64,000 nt of DNA from RYN-133 sp963708645. Lineage in GTDB: Bacteria > Actinomycetota > Actinomycetes > Mycobacteriales > Jatrophihabitantaceae. The translations under genes and the position numbers were made by a program. Location: assembly GCA_963708645.1 (NCBI GenBank), contig CAVPTA010000008.1:248001-312000 (forward strand), written 5' to 3'. The notes below the pieces were generated by a model. The model did no database searches, was not told the origin of the DNA, and saw nothing but the letters and a program-made list of their open reading frames with translations. Shown one piece after another: positions 19,018 to 29,342 of this stretch (its first letter is position 1; the number at the start of each line of letters is the position of its first letter).

Positions 19018-19547
19018 GCACGCCGCAGCAGCCTGCGCCCGACACCAAGGACTGGACGTGGGTGCTCGATCAGCCATGCCCTGAGTGCGGCTTCGACTCG
19101 TCCTCGGTGGGCGCGAGTGAGGTGGCCGATCTGCTGCGCGCCGCGGCGGCAGCGCTGGCTGAGGCCGTCCGGGCACCGGGCTCGGACCTCCGACCCCAGC
19201 CAGAGGTGTGGTCGCCGCTCGAGTACGGCTGCCACGTGCGCGACGCGTTCATCGTCTACGGCACGCGGTTCACCTCGATGCTGCACACCGACGACCCGCT
19301 GTTCGCCGACTGGAACCAGGACGAGACCGCGCTCGCAGAGCGCTACTGGGAGCAGGACCAGGGCAAGGTCGCGGACGAGCTCGCAGTCGAGACCGAGCGC
19401 ATCACGAGCGTCCTGGACGCCGTCGGACCCGACGACTGGCAGCGTCCCGGCCGCCGCTCGAACGGCTCGGTCTTCACCGTCGACACACTGGCGCACTACC
19501 TGCTGCACGACGTCGTCCACCACGTCCATGACGTCGCCGCCACCTGA
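19014..19547 (+). CDS. DinB-family metal-dependent protein
   Basis: 177 residues. It opens with WTWVLDQPCPECGFD, a hallmark of one actinobacterial DinB_2 subgroup. The four-helix-bundle metal histidines are probably in SPLEYGCHVRDAF and the C-terminal AHYLLHDVVHHVHDV. Family members act as thiol transferases or hydrolases; the substrate is unknown. It is coupled to the preceding lipoprotein gene by a four-base overlap, which gives no obvious functional link. Confidence 0.82.
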   Translation: MSTPQQPAPDTKDWTWVLDQPCPECGFDSSSVGASEVADLLRAAAAALAEAVRAPGSDLRPQPEVWSPLEYGCHVRDAFIVYGTRFTSMLHTDDPLFADWNQDETALAERYWEQDQGKVADELAVETERITSVLDAVGPDDWQRPGRRSNGSVFTVDTLAHYLLHDVVHHVHDVAAT

Positions 19548-19575
19548 GGTTGGCACCGATCTGGACAATGGCTAA

Positions 19576-21435
19576 GTGCACGCCGCGTTACAGATCCTCG
19601 CGCTAGTCGCCGTCGTCGGTTTCGTTGCCGCCACCGCGCGGCGCTTCGGCTGGTCCGAACCGCTCGTCCTCGTCGTCGTCGGCATCGGCCTGTCGTTCGT
19701 TCCGCACTTCCCCGACATCCGCCTGACGCCTGACATCGTCCTGATCGGGCTGCTGCCGCCACTGCTCTACTCGGCCGCGATCCGCACGTCGCTCGTCGAC
19801 TTCAAGGCCAACCGCCGCGCGATCCTGCTGCTGTCGGTCGGCCTCGTCGCGTTCTCGACCGTCGTCGTCGGCTACGTCGCGTACTGGGCCATCCCCGCCG
19901 TCACGCTCGCTGCAGGCTTCGCGATCGGCGCGGTCATCGCGCCGCCGGACGCGGTTGCGGCGACGACGGTTGCACGCCGGGTCGGCATGCCGCGGCGCAT
20001 CGTCTCGATCCTCGAGGGCGAGAGCCTGTTCAACGACGCGTCCGCGCTGGTCGCACTCAACACGGCACTCGTGGCGACGGTCGGTTCGGTGTCGGCGTGG
20101 CACATCGGGTGGGACTTCATCCGCGAGGCCGGCGGCGGGATTCTCGTCGGCGGCATCGTTGCCGTCGTGCTGGCGTTCATCCGCAAGCGCATCGACGACC
20201 CGCTGCTCGACACGACCCTGTCCTTCGCTGCGCCGTACGCCGCGTTCCTTCCGGCGCAACAGATCCACACGTCCGGCGTGCTTGCTGTGGTCATCACCGG
20301 ACTGTTCCTCGGGCACAAATCGCCGACCCTGCAGACGGCCCGCTCGCGCATTGCCGAGAACATCAACTGGCGTACCGTGCAGTTCCTGCTCGAGAACGTC
20401 GTGTTCCTGCTCATCGGCCTGCAGGTGCGCGGCATCCTCAAGGCCGTCGGCGCCGCGCACCTGCCGTGGTCGCAGATCGTCTGGCCGTGCGCGGCGATCC
20501 TCGCGGCAACGATCGTCGCGCGCTTCGTGTGGATGTTCGCAGTCACCGGCATCATGCGGTTGCTCCGGATGCGGACGTGGGGCTGGCGCGTCAGTCTGGT
20601 CGTCAGCTGGGCCGGCATGCGCGGCGTCGTCACGTTGGCAGCTGCGTTCCTGCTGCCCGCCGACACGCCGCAGCGTGGCCTGCTCACCCTCGCCGCGTTC
20701 GTCGTCGTGGCAGGGACGCTGTTGCTGCAGGGCCTGAGCCTGCCGTGGCTCGTCCGGTTGCTGCGCCTGCCGCGGCCCGACGTCGCCGAGGACGCGCTGC
20801 AATCGGCCGGCCTGGTCGATCGCGCCGCGCGGGCCGGGCTCGCCGTCCTCGACGAGGTGAAGTCGGCAGACGACCCGCCCGAGGTCATCGAGCAGTTGCA
20901 GGAGCGTTCGATGCGGCGCTCGAACCAGATCTGGGAACAGCTCGGACGCTCGCAGGCCGAACTCGAACCACCCGCCGCCGCGTACCGCCGGCTGCGGCTG
21001 CAGATGATCTCGGCCGAACGCAGCTCCATCCTCGAAGCGCGCGACGGCGGTACCTACGACGACGAGGTGCTGCGCATGGCGCTCACCGCCATCGACCTCG
21101 AGGAATCCCTGCTCGACCGCGTCGAGGACGCAGCTGCCCGCATCGACGACGAGCTGGTCACTCCCGACAAGCGCGCCGGCGACTGCAAGCACCTCGACGA
21201 AGCGCCGCGCGTCGTGCGCGCGAACACGCCCGGCGTGTGCGAGGAATGCGTGCGCGAGGGCACTCGCTGGGTGCACCTGCGGCTGTGCCTGACCTGCGGC
21301 AAGGTCAGCTGCTGCGACTCATCCGTCCGCAAGCACGCCACTGCACACTTCCACGAGACCGAGCACCCTGTCATGCGCAGCATCGAACCTGGCGAGGCGT
21401 GGCGTTGGTGCTACGTCGACGACCTGCTCGGCTGA
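19576..21435 (+). CDS. CPA1-type Na+/H+ antiporter with C-terminal UBP-type zinc finger
   Basis: 619 residues. Residues 1-400 form a twelve-segment CPA1 exchanger. The ion-binding ND motif is in EGESLFNDASALVAL, GAVIAPPDAVAATTVARR precedes it, and SWAGMRGVVTLAAAF is typical of NhaP/YjcE proteins. Residues 410-530 are a cytosolic helical region. Residues ~535-619 hold many Cys and His residues (DCKHL, CEECVREG, LCLTCGKVSCCDSS, HATAHFHETEHPV) matching a UBP-type zinc finger, followed by WRWCYVDD. The first part exchanges Na+ (or K+) for H+; the zinc finger's role is unknown. Confidence 0.9.
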   Translation: MHAALQILALVAVVGFVAATARRFGWSEPLVLVVVGIGLSFVPHFPDIRLTPDIVLIGLLPPLLYSAAIRTSLVDFKANRRAILLLSVGLVAFSTVVVGYVAYWAIPAVTLAAGFAIGAVIAPPDAVAATTVARRVGMPRRIVSILEGESLFNDASALVALNTALVATVGSVSAWHIGWDFIREAGGGILVGGIVAVVLAFIRKRIDDPLLDTTLSFAAPYAAFLPAQQIHTSGVLAVVITGLFLGHKSPTLQTARSRIAENINWRTVQFLLENVVFLLIGLQVRGILKAVGAAHLPWSQIVWPCAAILAATIVARFVWMFAVTGIMRLLRMRTWGWRVSLVVSWAGMRGVVTLAAAFLLPADTPQRGLLTLAAFVVVAGTLLLQGLSLPWLVRLLRLPRPDVAEDALQSAGLVDRAARAGLAVLDEVKSADDPPEVIEQLQERSMRRSNQIWEQLGRSQAELEPPAAAYRRLRLQMISAERSSILEARDGGTYDDEVLRMALTAIDLEESLLDRVEDAAARIDDELVTPDKRAGDCKHLDEAPRVVRANTPGVCEECVREGTRWVHLRLCLTCGKVSCCDSSVRKHATAHFHETEHPVMRSIEPGEAWRWCYVDDLLG

Positions 21436-21467
21436 CCCCACCCCGCGGCCGGAGCGGACGCAACACA

Positions 21468-21495
21468 AAGGGCCGGCCCATTCGGGCCGGCCCTT
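21468..21495. terminator. Bidirectional terminator hairpin
   Basis: A perfect 12-base stem, AAGGGCCGGCCC / GGGCCGGCCCTT with a four-base ATTC loop, lies between the convergent antiporter and groEL stops. Confidence 0.85.
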
Positions 21496-21513
21496 CGCGT
21501 AAAGCAGGTGGAC

Positions 21514-23140
<1,627 letters not shown>

Positions 23141-23233
23141 GCGGTTGTTCCCCTTCACATGGAAGTACGGTCAAATCCGGCCCGTGGCGCCCGCGACGGA
23201 CGGCGCCCATAGGGGGTGCCTCACCACGACCGG

Positions 23234-23260
23234 TTGGCACTCACAGTACGCGAGTGCCAA
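23234..23260. promoter_or_regulatory. CIRCE element (HrcA operator) for groEL
   Basis: TTGGCACTC, nine bases, GAGTGCCAA: a perfect inverted repeat matching the CIRCE consensus TTAGCACTC-N9-GAGTGCTAA at all but one base per arm. It lies upstream of the minus-strand groEL start, where HrcA represses chaperonin genes. Confidence 0.93.
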
Positions 23261-23270
23261 CTCAAGTCTG

Positions 23271-23291
23271 GCACTCGCCCCCGGCGAGTGC
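23271..23291. terminator. GC-rich inverted repeat next to CIRCE
   Basis: GCACTCGCC / GGCGAGTGC with a CCC loop forms a perfect nine-base stem. It lies 12 bases beyond the stop of the minus-strand monooxygenase gene and so could end its transcript. It also shares the GCACTC core with CIRCE and could be a secondary HrcA-like site. Confidence 0.5.
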
Positions 23292-23302
23292 AAGGACGGC
23301 GA

Positions 23303-23632
23303 CTACTCGGCGCTGACGCCGTCGGCGACGTGCCGCGCGATGGGGGCGAGGGGACGCACGGCCACCGGCTCAGCGAGCAGATCAGCCAGTTCCAGCTGCA
23401 GCGCGCGGAAGAAGTCGTGCTCGAAATGGGCCTGCACGGCTTCGGCGTCGGCGAACTCCTCCCAGACCCACACCAATTGCTCGTCATTGGGGTCGGCAGC
23501 CACCGAAACCAGCGTGGTGCCGGGCTCGCCGGTCTCGAGTGTGCGCAGGTAGTTGCCGAGGACGCGGAGCAGGTCATCGCGCTGCCCGTCCTTGCTGGTC
23601 AGCTGCAACAACGCTCCGAAGCCTTCACCCAT
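23303..23632 (-). CDS. Antibiotic biosynthesis monooxygenase (ABM)-domain protein
   Basis: 109 residues. Beginning GEGFGALLQLTSKDGQRDDL, it has the single ferredoxin-like ABM fold seen in YgiN-type quinol monooxygenases and related small enzymes. The segment VWVWEEFADAEAVQAHFEHDFF is the conserved second half, with the histidine expected in the cofactor-less active site. It is divergent from the P450 gene. Its substrate is not predictable; a stress or quinone-related role is common in the family. Confidence 0.83.
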   Translation of the reverse strand: MGEGFGALLQLTSKDGQRDDLLRVLGNYLRTLETGEPGTTLVSVAADPNDEQLVWVWEEFADAEAVQAHFEHDFFRALQLELADLLAEPVAVRPLAPIARHVADGVSAE

Positions 23633-23728
23633 GACCACGTCCAACGCCGTGTCTACGGTGCCCATTCCCCAGGGCCATTCCCGGCCATGGCCATTCCCCA
23701 CGGTCCGTTCCCGCGCGAAGATCGTCCG

Positions 23729-24976
23729 GTGAGCACCATGAGCCAGGCCCGGCAAGCCGCCCGCTTCGCTGCCGGCCTGTACTGGCAGCGCACCCAGGTC
23801 CGCTATCGGGCCCACATCAAGCACGACGAACTGGCCCAGCTGTGGACCAGCGCCGGACGCGGGGATCCGTACGCCGTCTACGACCGGCTGCGCGCACGCG
23901 GACCGCTGAACCCGACAGCTCTGGGCAACTGGTCCTCGACCAGCCATGAGATCTGCAGCCGGGTGCTGCGCGATCGCCGCTTCAGCGTCCGTCCGCCCGG
24001 CAACAACCAGGCCGAGGACGAGATGAATCTGTCGTTCCTCGAGATGGACCCGCCCGATCACACCCGGTTGCGCCGCCTGGTCGCGCCGGCGTTCAGCCCG
24101 AAGCAGATGACCGCCTGGGCGCCGCGGATCGACAAGCGGGCGCAGGCGCTGCTCGACGACGCAGGCGACCGGTTCGATCTGGTCGACGCTCTCGCGGCGC
24201 CGCTCCCGATCGGGGTGATCAGCGAATTGCTGGGCGTGCCGCAGGAACGCGGCGCGGACTTCCGCCGGTACGGCGCGACGATCGGTTCTGCGCTCGACGG
24301 CGTCCGCTCGCTGCGCCACGCGTCGGCGCTGATGGCGGCGAACACCGCACTCGAGGAATTGTTCACGCAGCTGTTCGAGCTGCGCCGGCGCGAGCCGTCC
24401 GACGATCTTGTAAGCACCGTGGTCGCGGCTGCGTCCAGCGATTCAGCGCCAGTGACGCCCGCCGAGTTGCTGCCCTTGTGCGTGCTGCTGCTCGTTGCCG
24501 GATTCGAGACGACCGTGAACCTGATCAGCAACACGATGCTGGCGCTGCTCGACCATCCCGAGCAATGGGCGCTCTTGCTCGAGGACCCGACACTCGCGAA
24601 GGACGCCGTCGAGGAGACGTTGCGCTACGACCCGCCCGTACAGCAGACGGCGCGGATCGCCACAGAGCCGATCGACATCGACGGACACGTCGTGCGCCGC
24701 GGGCAGAGCGTCGTGATCCTGATCGGAGCCGCGAATCGCGATCCACAAGTGCACGCCCATCCAGGACGGTTCGACATCACCCGGCGCCAGCACGACAACC
24801 TGGCCTTCTCGAGCGGGATCCACTACTGCATCGGAGCGCCGCTGGCCAAGCTCGAGGCGACCAGCGCCGTGCGCGTACTTGCCGAGCGGTACCCCACGTT
24901 GCGTCCGGCGGGGCGGATCACCCGGCGGCGGGGAACCACGATCCGCGGGCCACTGCACCTGCCCGTGCACGGCTAA
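23729..24976 (+). CDS. Cytochrome P450
   Basis: About 415 residues; GTG 23729 has GAAG upstream, and ATG 23738 is an alternative. The I-helix oxygen-binding motif is VAGFETTVNL, the K-helix ExxR is EETLR, and the heme loop is FSSGIHYCIGAPLAKLE with the cysteine ligand. The early part SFLEMDPPDHTRLRRLVAPAF is the B/C-helix signature of soluble bacterial P450s. No ferredoxin or ferredoxin reductase lies nearby, so electron partners are elsewhere. The substrate is unknown. Confidence 0.94.
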   Translation: MSTMSQARQAARFAAGLYWQRTQVRYRAHIKHDELAQLWTSAGRGDPYAVYDRLRARGPLNPTALGNWSSTSHEICSRVLRDRRFSVRPPGNNQAEDEMNLSFLEMDPPDHTRLRRLVAPAFSPKQMTAWAPRIDKRAQALLDDAGDRFDLVDALAAPLPIGVISELLGVPQERGADFRRYGATIGSALDGVRSLRHASALMAANTALEELFTQLFELRRREPSDDLVSTVVAAASSDSAPVTPAELLPLCVLLLVAGFETTVNLISNTMLALLDHPEQWALLLEDPTLAKDAVEETLRYDPPVQQTARIATEPIDIDGHVVRRGQSVVILIGAANRDPQVHAHPGRFDITRRQHDNLAFSSGIHYCIGAPLAKLEATSAVRVLAERYPTLRPAGRITRRRGTTIRGPLHLPVHG

Positions 24977-24989
24977 TGCCTGGAACGGC

Positions 24990-25025
24990 GACGGCCCGGT
25001 CTCGCGTCAGCGAAACCGGGCCGTC
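24990..25025. terminator. Bidirectional terminator hairpin
   Basis: GACGGCCCGGT and ACCGGGCCGTC form an 11-base perfect stem with a 14-base loop, between the convergent P450 and cold-shock genes. Confidence 0.8.
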
Positions 25026-25042
25026 GGGCGTTGTGGGTCTAC

Positions 25043-25243
25043 TCAGACGAGACGGACCGCATCTGCCTGCGGGCCCTTCGGGCCCTGGGCGACCTCGAAC
25101 TCCACACGCTGTCCTTCGTCCAGCGAGCGGTAGCCGTCGGCCTGGATGGCGGAGTAGTGGACGAAAACGTCCTGTCCGCCGTCTACGGCGATGAAGCCGT
25201 AGCCCTTCTCGTTGTTGAACCACTTAACGGTGCCCTGTGCCAC
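25043..25243 (-). CDS. Cold-shock protein (CspA family)
   Basis: 66 residues from GTG 25243, with AAGGAG five bases upstream. It is a classic CspA: AQGTVKWFNNEKGYGFIAV contains RNP-1, and QDVFVHYSAI is RNP-2. It acts as an RNA chaperone that unwinds secondary structure. Its transcript probably has a structured 5' leader, since the next gene upstream on this strand is distant and a strong hairpin lies 25 bases before the start. Confidence 0.95.
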   Translation of the reverse strand: MAQGTVKWFNNEKGYGFIAVDGGQDVFVHYSAIQADGYRSLDEGQRVEFEVAQGPKGPQADAVRLV

Positions 25244-25267
25244 GTGCACTCCTTGCTAGGGGCCTAT

Positions 25268-25294
25268 CCGGCCCGCACACTTCGTGCGGACCGG
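25268..25294 (-). promoter_or_regulatory. Hairpin in the 5' leader of the cold-shock gene
   Basis: CCGGCCCGCAC and GTGCGGACCGG pair over 11 bases with one wobble position and a short loop, upstream of the Shine-Dalgarno sequence. Cold-shock mRNAs are often controlled by leader structure, but this element is only a structural prediction. Confidence 0.4.
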
Positions 25295-25410
25295 GGTCTT
25301 CGATCAGGTCCCGCGTACTGCCTAAGTGCACGCGTGAAAACTCGTCACTACGACCGCCGCGAGACGCTACCGAATCGCCCACATGAACGCCAGATTCAAT
25401 TCACCGGGGA

Positions 25411-27658
25411 CTAACGGCGCCACGTCAGAGACGACCCGTCCGCGGACAGCGTCAACGTGTCCCCGGCGATCGACCACATGACCTCGCCGGCCAGCACTGA
25501 ATCGATGATCTGGTTCTGCTGCTGCGTTCCGGGCGGCCCGGACGGGCACGGGCGGGCGATCGTCGTGTGCAGGTCGAACACGACAAGTGCACTGTCACCG
25601 ACCTCGACCTGGGCACCGCTGGTGTAGCAGCGCTCGACGGTGAGCTGTCGGGCAGACGGGAACGACAGCATCACCGAGCCGACGGCCGTGCTACTGGAGT
25701 TGGCCCGTGCGGTGCTGATGAGCCGCCACCGGCTGCCCGTCAGGTTCGCCGGAAGTCCGCCTACTGCGCCGACGCTTCCGCGGGCGCCGGTCAGAGTGAG
25801 AGCACTGCCGGCGACGCTCCATCGCACCTGACCGGTGAGGATCTTGTCGATCGCTTGTGCCGCCACGTCACGGACCGAACCCGTCGGCGGCGGCGGGCAG
25901 CTGTGGTCGTCGATTTTCGGTGACTGGAACGTCACGAATCCCGATGTGACTTCGGCGGTCCCCGACACGATGTAGCAGGCGTGCTCGATGCGGTACCCGA
26001 TTCCGGTGAACGAGAGGCGAGCGCCACCGTCTTGTGCTGCCGCGCCGTTACGGAAGTGCCCGGTGCCGTAGGTGATCGTGTCGATCTGCCACGAGTGGTC
26101 GGTGAGCAGTGCGGGATTCGGTCCGCCGGTCGGGTGGTCGGTGAACGACAGCCTGCCGATCTCATTGTGGTCGAGGACGAGCAGGCCGTTGCCGACGACA
26201 AACGTCACGGATCCGCTCAGTACCCGGTCGACGAGACCGGCGGTCTGTTCGACGCTCGGCGAGCACGCGGGCTCGGGCATTGTGAGCGAGAACGTCGCGG
26301 ACGTGCCGCTGGTCGAGACGGTGCCGGTGAATGTCCGGCAGCCGTCGGTCCCGGTGACTGCCCCGTTCGCCGCGATGTTCAGACTCGCGGTTGCAGTCGC
26401 CGACTGCGGTGCGCCGGCAGTGTCGAACACCTTTGCGAGCGTCCAATTCCCTTGCAGAGTCGACGATTCTGGCTCCGCGGCATAGACCAGTGAGAACGTC
26501 TGGCTGCCGCCGCCGTAGATGATGAGCTTGCCGCCGCGTACGGCCCAGGACGTGGGATTGCTCGACAAGAGGTTGTCGACAGTCCCGGCTGCCGTGGAAC
26601 AGGGATGGGCCGGCACGTGAACCGACAGGCTGAAGACTCCCCGCGCAACTCTCACCGGAACGGTGAACGACAGGCAGCCGTCATTGATCACAGCACTCCT
26701 GTTGGCGATACGCAGAGTTCCTGTCGAATCCGGTTCACCCGCAACCGCCTTGAGGGACCAGTTACGGCCCGTCAGCGATGCCGGATCGATGGACGCCTCG
26801 GCAGGTTGCCAGACGAAGGTCAACTGCGAGGACATCCCGGAGAAACCCGGATCGATCCCTTGCGCTGTGAGCGTGAGCCTCGCGCCCGAAATGGCCGCAA
26901 GGTAGGTGCCCTGACCAACCGGCGTTCTGCAGCCTGTGAACGTCACTGCTGATCCGGCCACTGTTGCCCGGCCGGCGCAGATCGTCCCACTGATGTTGCC
27001 GCTCGCCGCGTCGATGCGAAGCGTCTTCCCATCGGGCGCGCGCCAGGTCGTGTCGGTCAGCGTCGCGACGTCGAGCGACGGCGGCGGCACCGCTTGCGGA
27101 GCCGGCAAGAAGCGCAGGCTGCCCGCGCGGGCCGTGATCGTCAGGCCGCCGGAGTCGATCGCGTACGTAGCGGGGCCTTGCAACACCTTCGTCCCACGGT
27201 CGTAGAACCCGGCGCCGTACTGATCGGTGCATGCCTTGTCACGAACGACCAGGGCGCTGACCGCCAACCGGTTGCCGGTCACGCTCGCATGCCCGCCGAG
27301 CAATCGGCATTCGTCGTCAGCGACGAGCGTGCCGTCGCGGCCGATGTACAACGTGGCCGTCGATCGAGTGCCGGGCGTGCCCTGCAACAACCAGACCACG
27401 CCCTGCAGGCCGGCGGCTTCGGCACTCGGCGTGTCATGGCGTGGTGCGCCGCGCAAGGCGAAGGTCAGCCCGGCGATGAGTGCGACCACGGCGGCGGCGG
27501 CAACGGCGACGAACCAGGTGCGGCGGCGTCGGGGAGGCCGGCGGGGGCAGCTCCTCGTCGACGTCGGACAACTCCGCGACTGCCGTGTCGCCGTCGGTGC
27601 GATCGCGCCAGCGCTCGCCGGCGGCGCGCAGCCGCGCGTCCATGTGTTCGTCAGTCAT
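25411..27658 (-). CDS. Membrane-anchored multi-META-domain protein, possible anti-sigma partner, frameshifted
   Basis: The N-terminus DARLRAAGERWRDRTDGDTA is a polar cytosolic segment like that of small anti-sigma factors. After a one-base slip near a C-run at 27540-27548 the frame continues TWFVAVAAAAVVALIAGLTF, one membrane segment. The exported ~670 residues contain about six META/HslJ-like repeats. Each has a GxW near its start, an acidic 'DGC' or 'EC' core and a Cys near its end (TGTDGCRTF, MPEPAC). The start overlaps the sigma factor gene by eight bases, as for sigma/anti-sigma pairs. The anti-sigma role is inferred from context. Confidence 0.72.
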
Positions 27659-28163
27659 CGTCGTCTCCCAGCAAGGTGCGCAGTCGAGCGCGAGCGTCGA
27701 ACAGCGTCGATTTGACCGTCCCGGACGAACACGCCATCACCGCGGCGGTCTCGTCGACGCTCAGCCCGAGGAAGTAGTGCAGGTGCACTGCGAGCTGCTG
27801 CCGTTCGGCCAGCTGCGCGATCGCCCGCTCGAGATCGATGTCGGGATCTCGTTGTGCAGTAGGGGTTTCCGGGACGTCTGCGCTGTCGTCGACGACCTTC
27901 AACCAGCGTGCCCGGGTTCGTCTCGATGCGCGCGCGGCGTCGGCGACTATCGCGAGCAACCATATGGTCGCGGTGCCCCTCGCCGGGTCGAACTGCTGAC
28001 GCTTCTGCCAGGCCCGCGTCAACGCGTCCTGCACCAGGTCGTCTGGTTCTGCATGCGGCGCGAGCCGTCGCGCCAAGCGGCGCATCGGCACGACGGCAGG
28101 CGCTGCCCACGCGGCGAACGCGCCGGCGTCCAGGCCGGGCTCGGCGTCAGCGTCCACGTTCAC
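27651..28163 (-). CDS. ECF RNA polymerase sigma factor
   Basis: 170 residues from GTG 28163. Region 2 reads PHAEPDDLVQDALTRAWQKR, covering core binding and -10 recognition. A linker rich in Asp and Pro follows, and then region 4 with VDETAAVMACSSGTVKSTLFDARARL as the -35 recognition helix-turn-helix. It ends DDDD. It overlaps the downstream META-domain membrane gene, so the two are cotranscribed. The signal is probably extracytoplasmic. The closest general type is SigE-like ECF. Confidence 0.9.
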   Translation of the reverse strand: MNVDADAEPGLDAGAFAAWAAPAVVPMRRLARRLAPHAEPDDLVQDALTRAWQKRQQFDPARGTATIWLLAIVADAARASRRTRARWLKVVDDSADVPETPTAQRDPDIDLERAIAQLAERQQLAVHLHYFLGLSVDETAAVMACSSGTVKSTLFDARARLRTLLGDDDD

Positions 28164-28224
28164 ACCCTGTCTACGTCACGACTCCTCGACAAGGTTGGGT
28201 CGCAACGTGACTTGTTTCTCTAGT

Positions 28225-28244
28225 TTGTCGATAGACTTTGACAA
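28225..28244. promoter_or_regulatory. Inverted repeat upstream of the sulfonate operon
   Basis: TTGTC, ten bases, GACAA lies in an AT-rich stretch about 75-95 bases before the binding-protein start and about 62 bases upstream of the divergent sigma gene. It could be a regulator site or part of the promoters; a downstream GGCAG/CTGCC pair could form a leader hairpin. Confidence 0.35.
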
Positions 28245-28319
28245 GAGAGCGCATCGTCTGGCAGCGTCCCTGCAACCACTGCCCCTCCCCTGCCTTTCTC
28301 CGACCAGTGAGGAAATCCT

Positions 28320-29342
28320 GTGCGAACAAGGAAATTGATAGCGGTTGCCGCTGTGGCGATCGCTGCCGCCGGCGTGACGACGGCGTGCAGATCCGCCGAT
28401 GCGGCACGCACCGCCGACGGCGCGGTGAGCCTGCGCTACCAGGGCTGGACCGACCAGGTGACCCTGCCCGAACTGGCGCAGGACCTCGGCTACTTCAAGA
28501 ACAAGGTGAAGCTCGACTGGGTCGGCAACACCGCCAGCGGGCCGCAGGACATCCAGTCGGCCGCAACGGGACAGACCGATTTCGGCGGCGCGTTCTCCGG
28601 CGCGGTCGCCAAGCTCGAGGTCGCCGGCGCGCCGATCAAGGCGGTCATCAACTACTACGGCTACGACAAGAAGACCTTCACCGGCTACTACGTCCTGAAC
28701 AACAGCTCGATCCACAGTGCTCGTGACCTGATCGGCAAGAAGGTCGGCGTCAACACCCTCGGTGGACAGAACGAGGCCGACATCCACGACTACCTGCGCC
28801 AGCAAGGATTGAGCGAGGCCGACGTCAAGAAGGTGCAACTCGTCGAACTGCCCCCGCCGAACATCGAGGACGCCCTACGGCACGGACAGATCGACGTCGC
28901 GGCGCTCGGCGGCCAGTTCCAGCAACATGCGGTTGCGATCGGCGGAGTGCGCGCAATCTTCACCGACAGCGGCGCATTCGGTCCGTTCAACGGTGGGCAG
29001 TACGTGTTCCGCAACGACTTCATCAAGTCGAATCCGGCCGCCGTGCGCGCCTTCGTGGCCGGTGTCGCCCGCGCCATCGAGTGGGAGCGCGACACGCCGC
29101 GCACCAAGGTCATCGCCGAGATGACGAAGATCATCAACGCCAGGCACCGTCCGAATGAGGACACCTCGACGCTCAAGTACTGGCTCAGCGTCGGCATCGC
29201 GGCCAAGGGTGGCGTCATCTCGGACAAGGACTTCACCCGCTGGGAGAGCTGGATGAAGGACACCGGCGCGCTCACCGGATCACTCGACGCGCACAACCTC
29301 TACACCAACGAGTTCAACCCCTACGCGAACGGAGGGTCGTGA
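28320..29342 (+). CDS. Aliphatic sulfonate/taurine ABC transporter, substrate-binding lipoprotein
   Basis: 340 residues from a GTG start. The lipobox is GVTTAC near residue 23. The mature part is a NMT1/SsuA-type binding protein. It has LRYQGWTDQVTLPELAQDLG at the start, the ligand cleft GNTASGPQDIQSAATGQTDFG, and LIGKKVGVNTLGGQNEADIH. Sulfonates are bound outside the membrane and passed to the permease. Its stop overlaps the ATPase start. The downstream monooxygenase and TauD-type genes support a sulfonate or related organosulfur substrate. Confidence 0.87.
   Translation: MRTRKLIAVAAVAIAAAGVTTACRSADAARTADGAVSLRYQGWTDQVTLPELAQDLGYFKNKVKLDWVGNTASGPQDIQSAATGQTDFGGAFSGAVAKLEVAGAPIKAVINYYGYDKKTFTGYYVLNNSSIHSARDLIGKKVGVNTLGGQNEADIHDYLRQQGLSEADVKKVQLVELPPPNIEDALRHGQIDVAALGGQFQQHAVAIGGVRAIFTDSGAFGPFNGGQYVFRNDFIKSNPAAVRAFVAGVARAIEWERDTPRTKVIAEMTKIINARHRPNEDTSTLKYWLSVGIAAKGGVISDKDFTRWESWMKDTGALTGSLDAHNLYTNEFNPYANGGS

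Noticed and set aside
19603..21276. Long open frame opposite the antiporter
   Set aside because: Composition is a reverse shadow (Asp/Arg/Gln rich), with no start context.
23216..23728. N-terminal extension of the P450 to 23216
   Set aside because: The upstream sequence overlaps CIRCE and the ABM gene on the other strand and has no P450-like content.
28238..28320. Cysteine-containing leader peptide or SAM riboswitch before the sulfonate operon
   Set aside because: The possible TTG-started peptide reads through into the next gene in another frame and has no typical actinobacterial leader motif. The core AdoMet-riboswitch blocks are absent.
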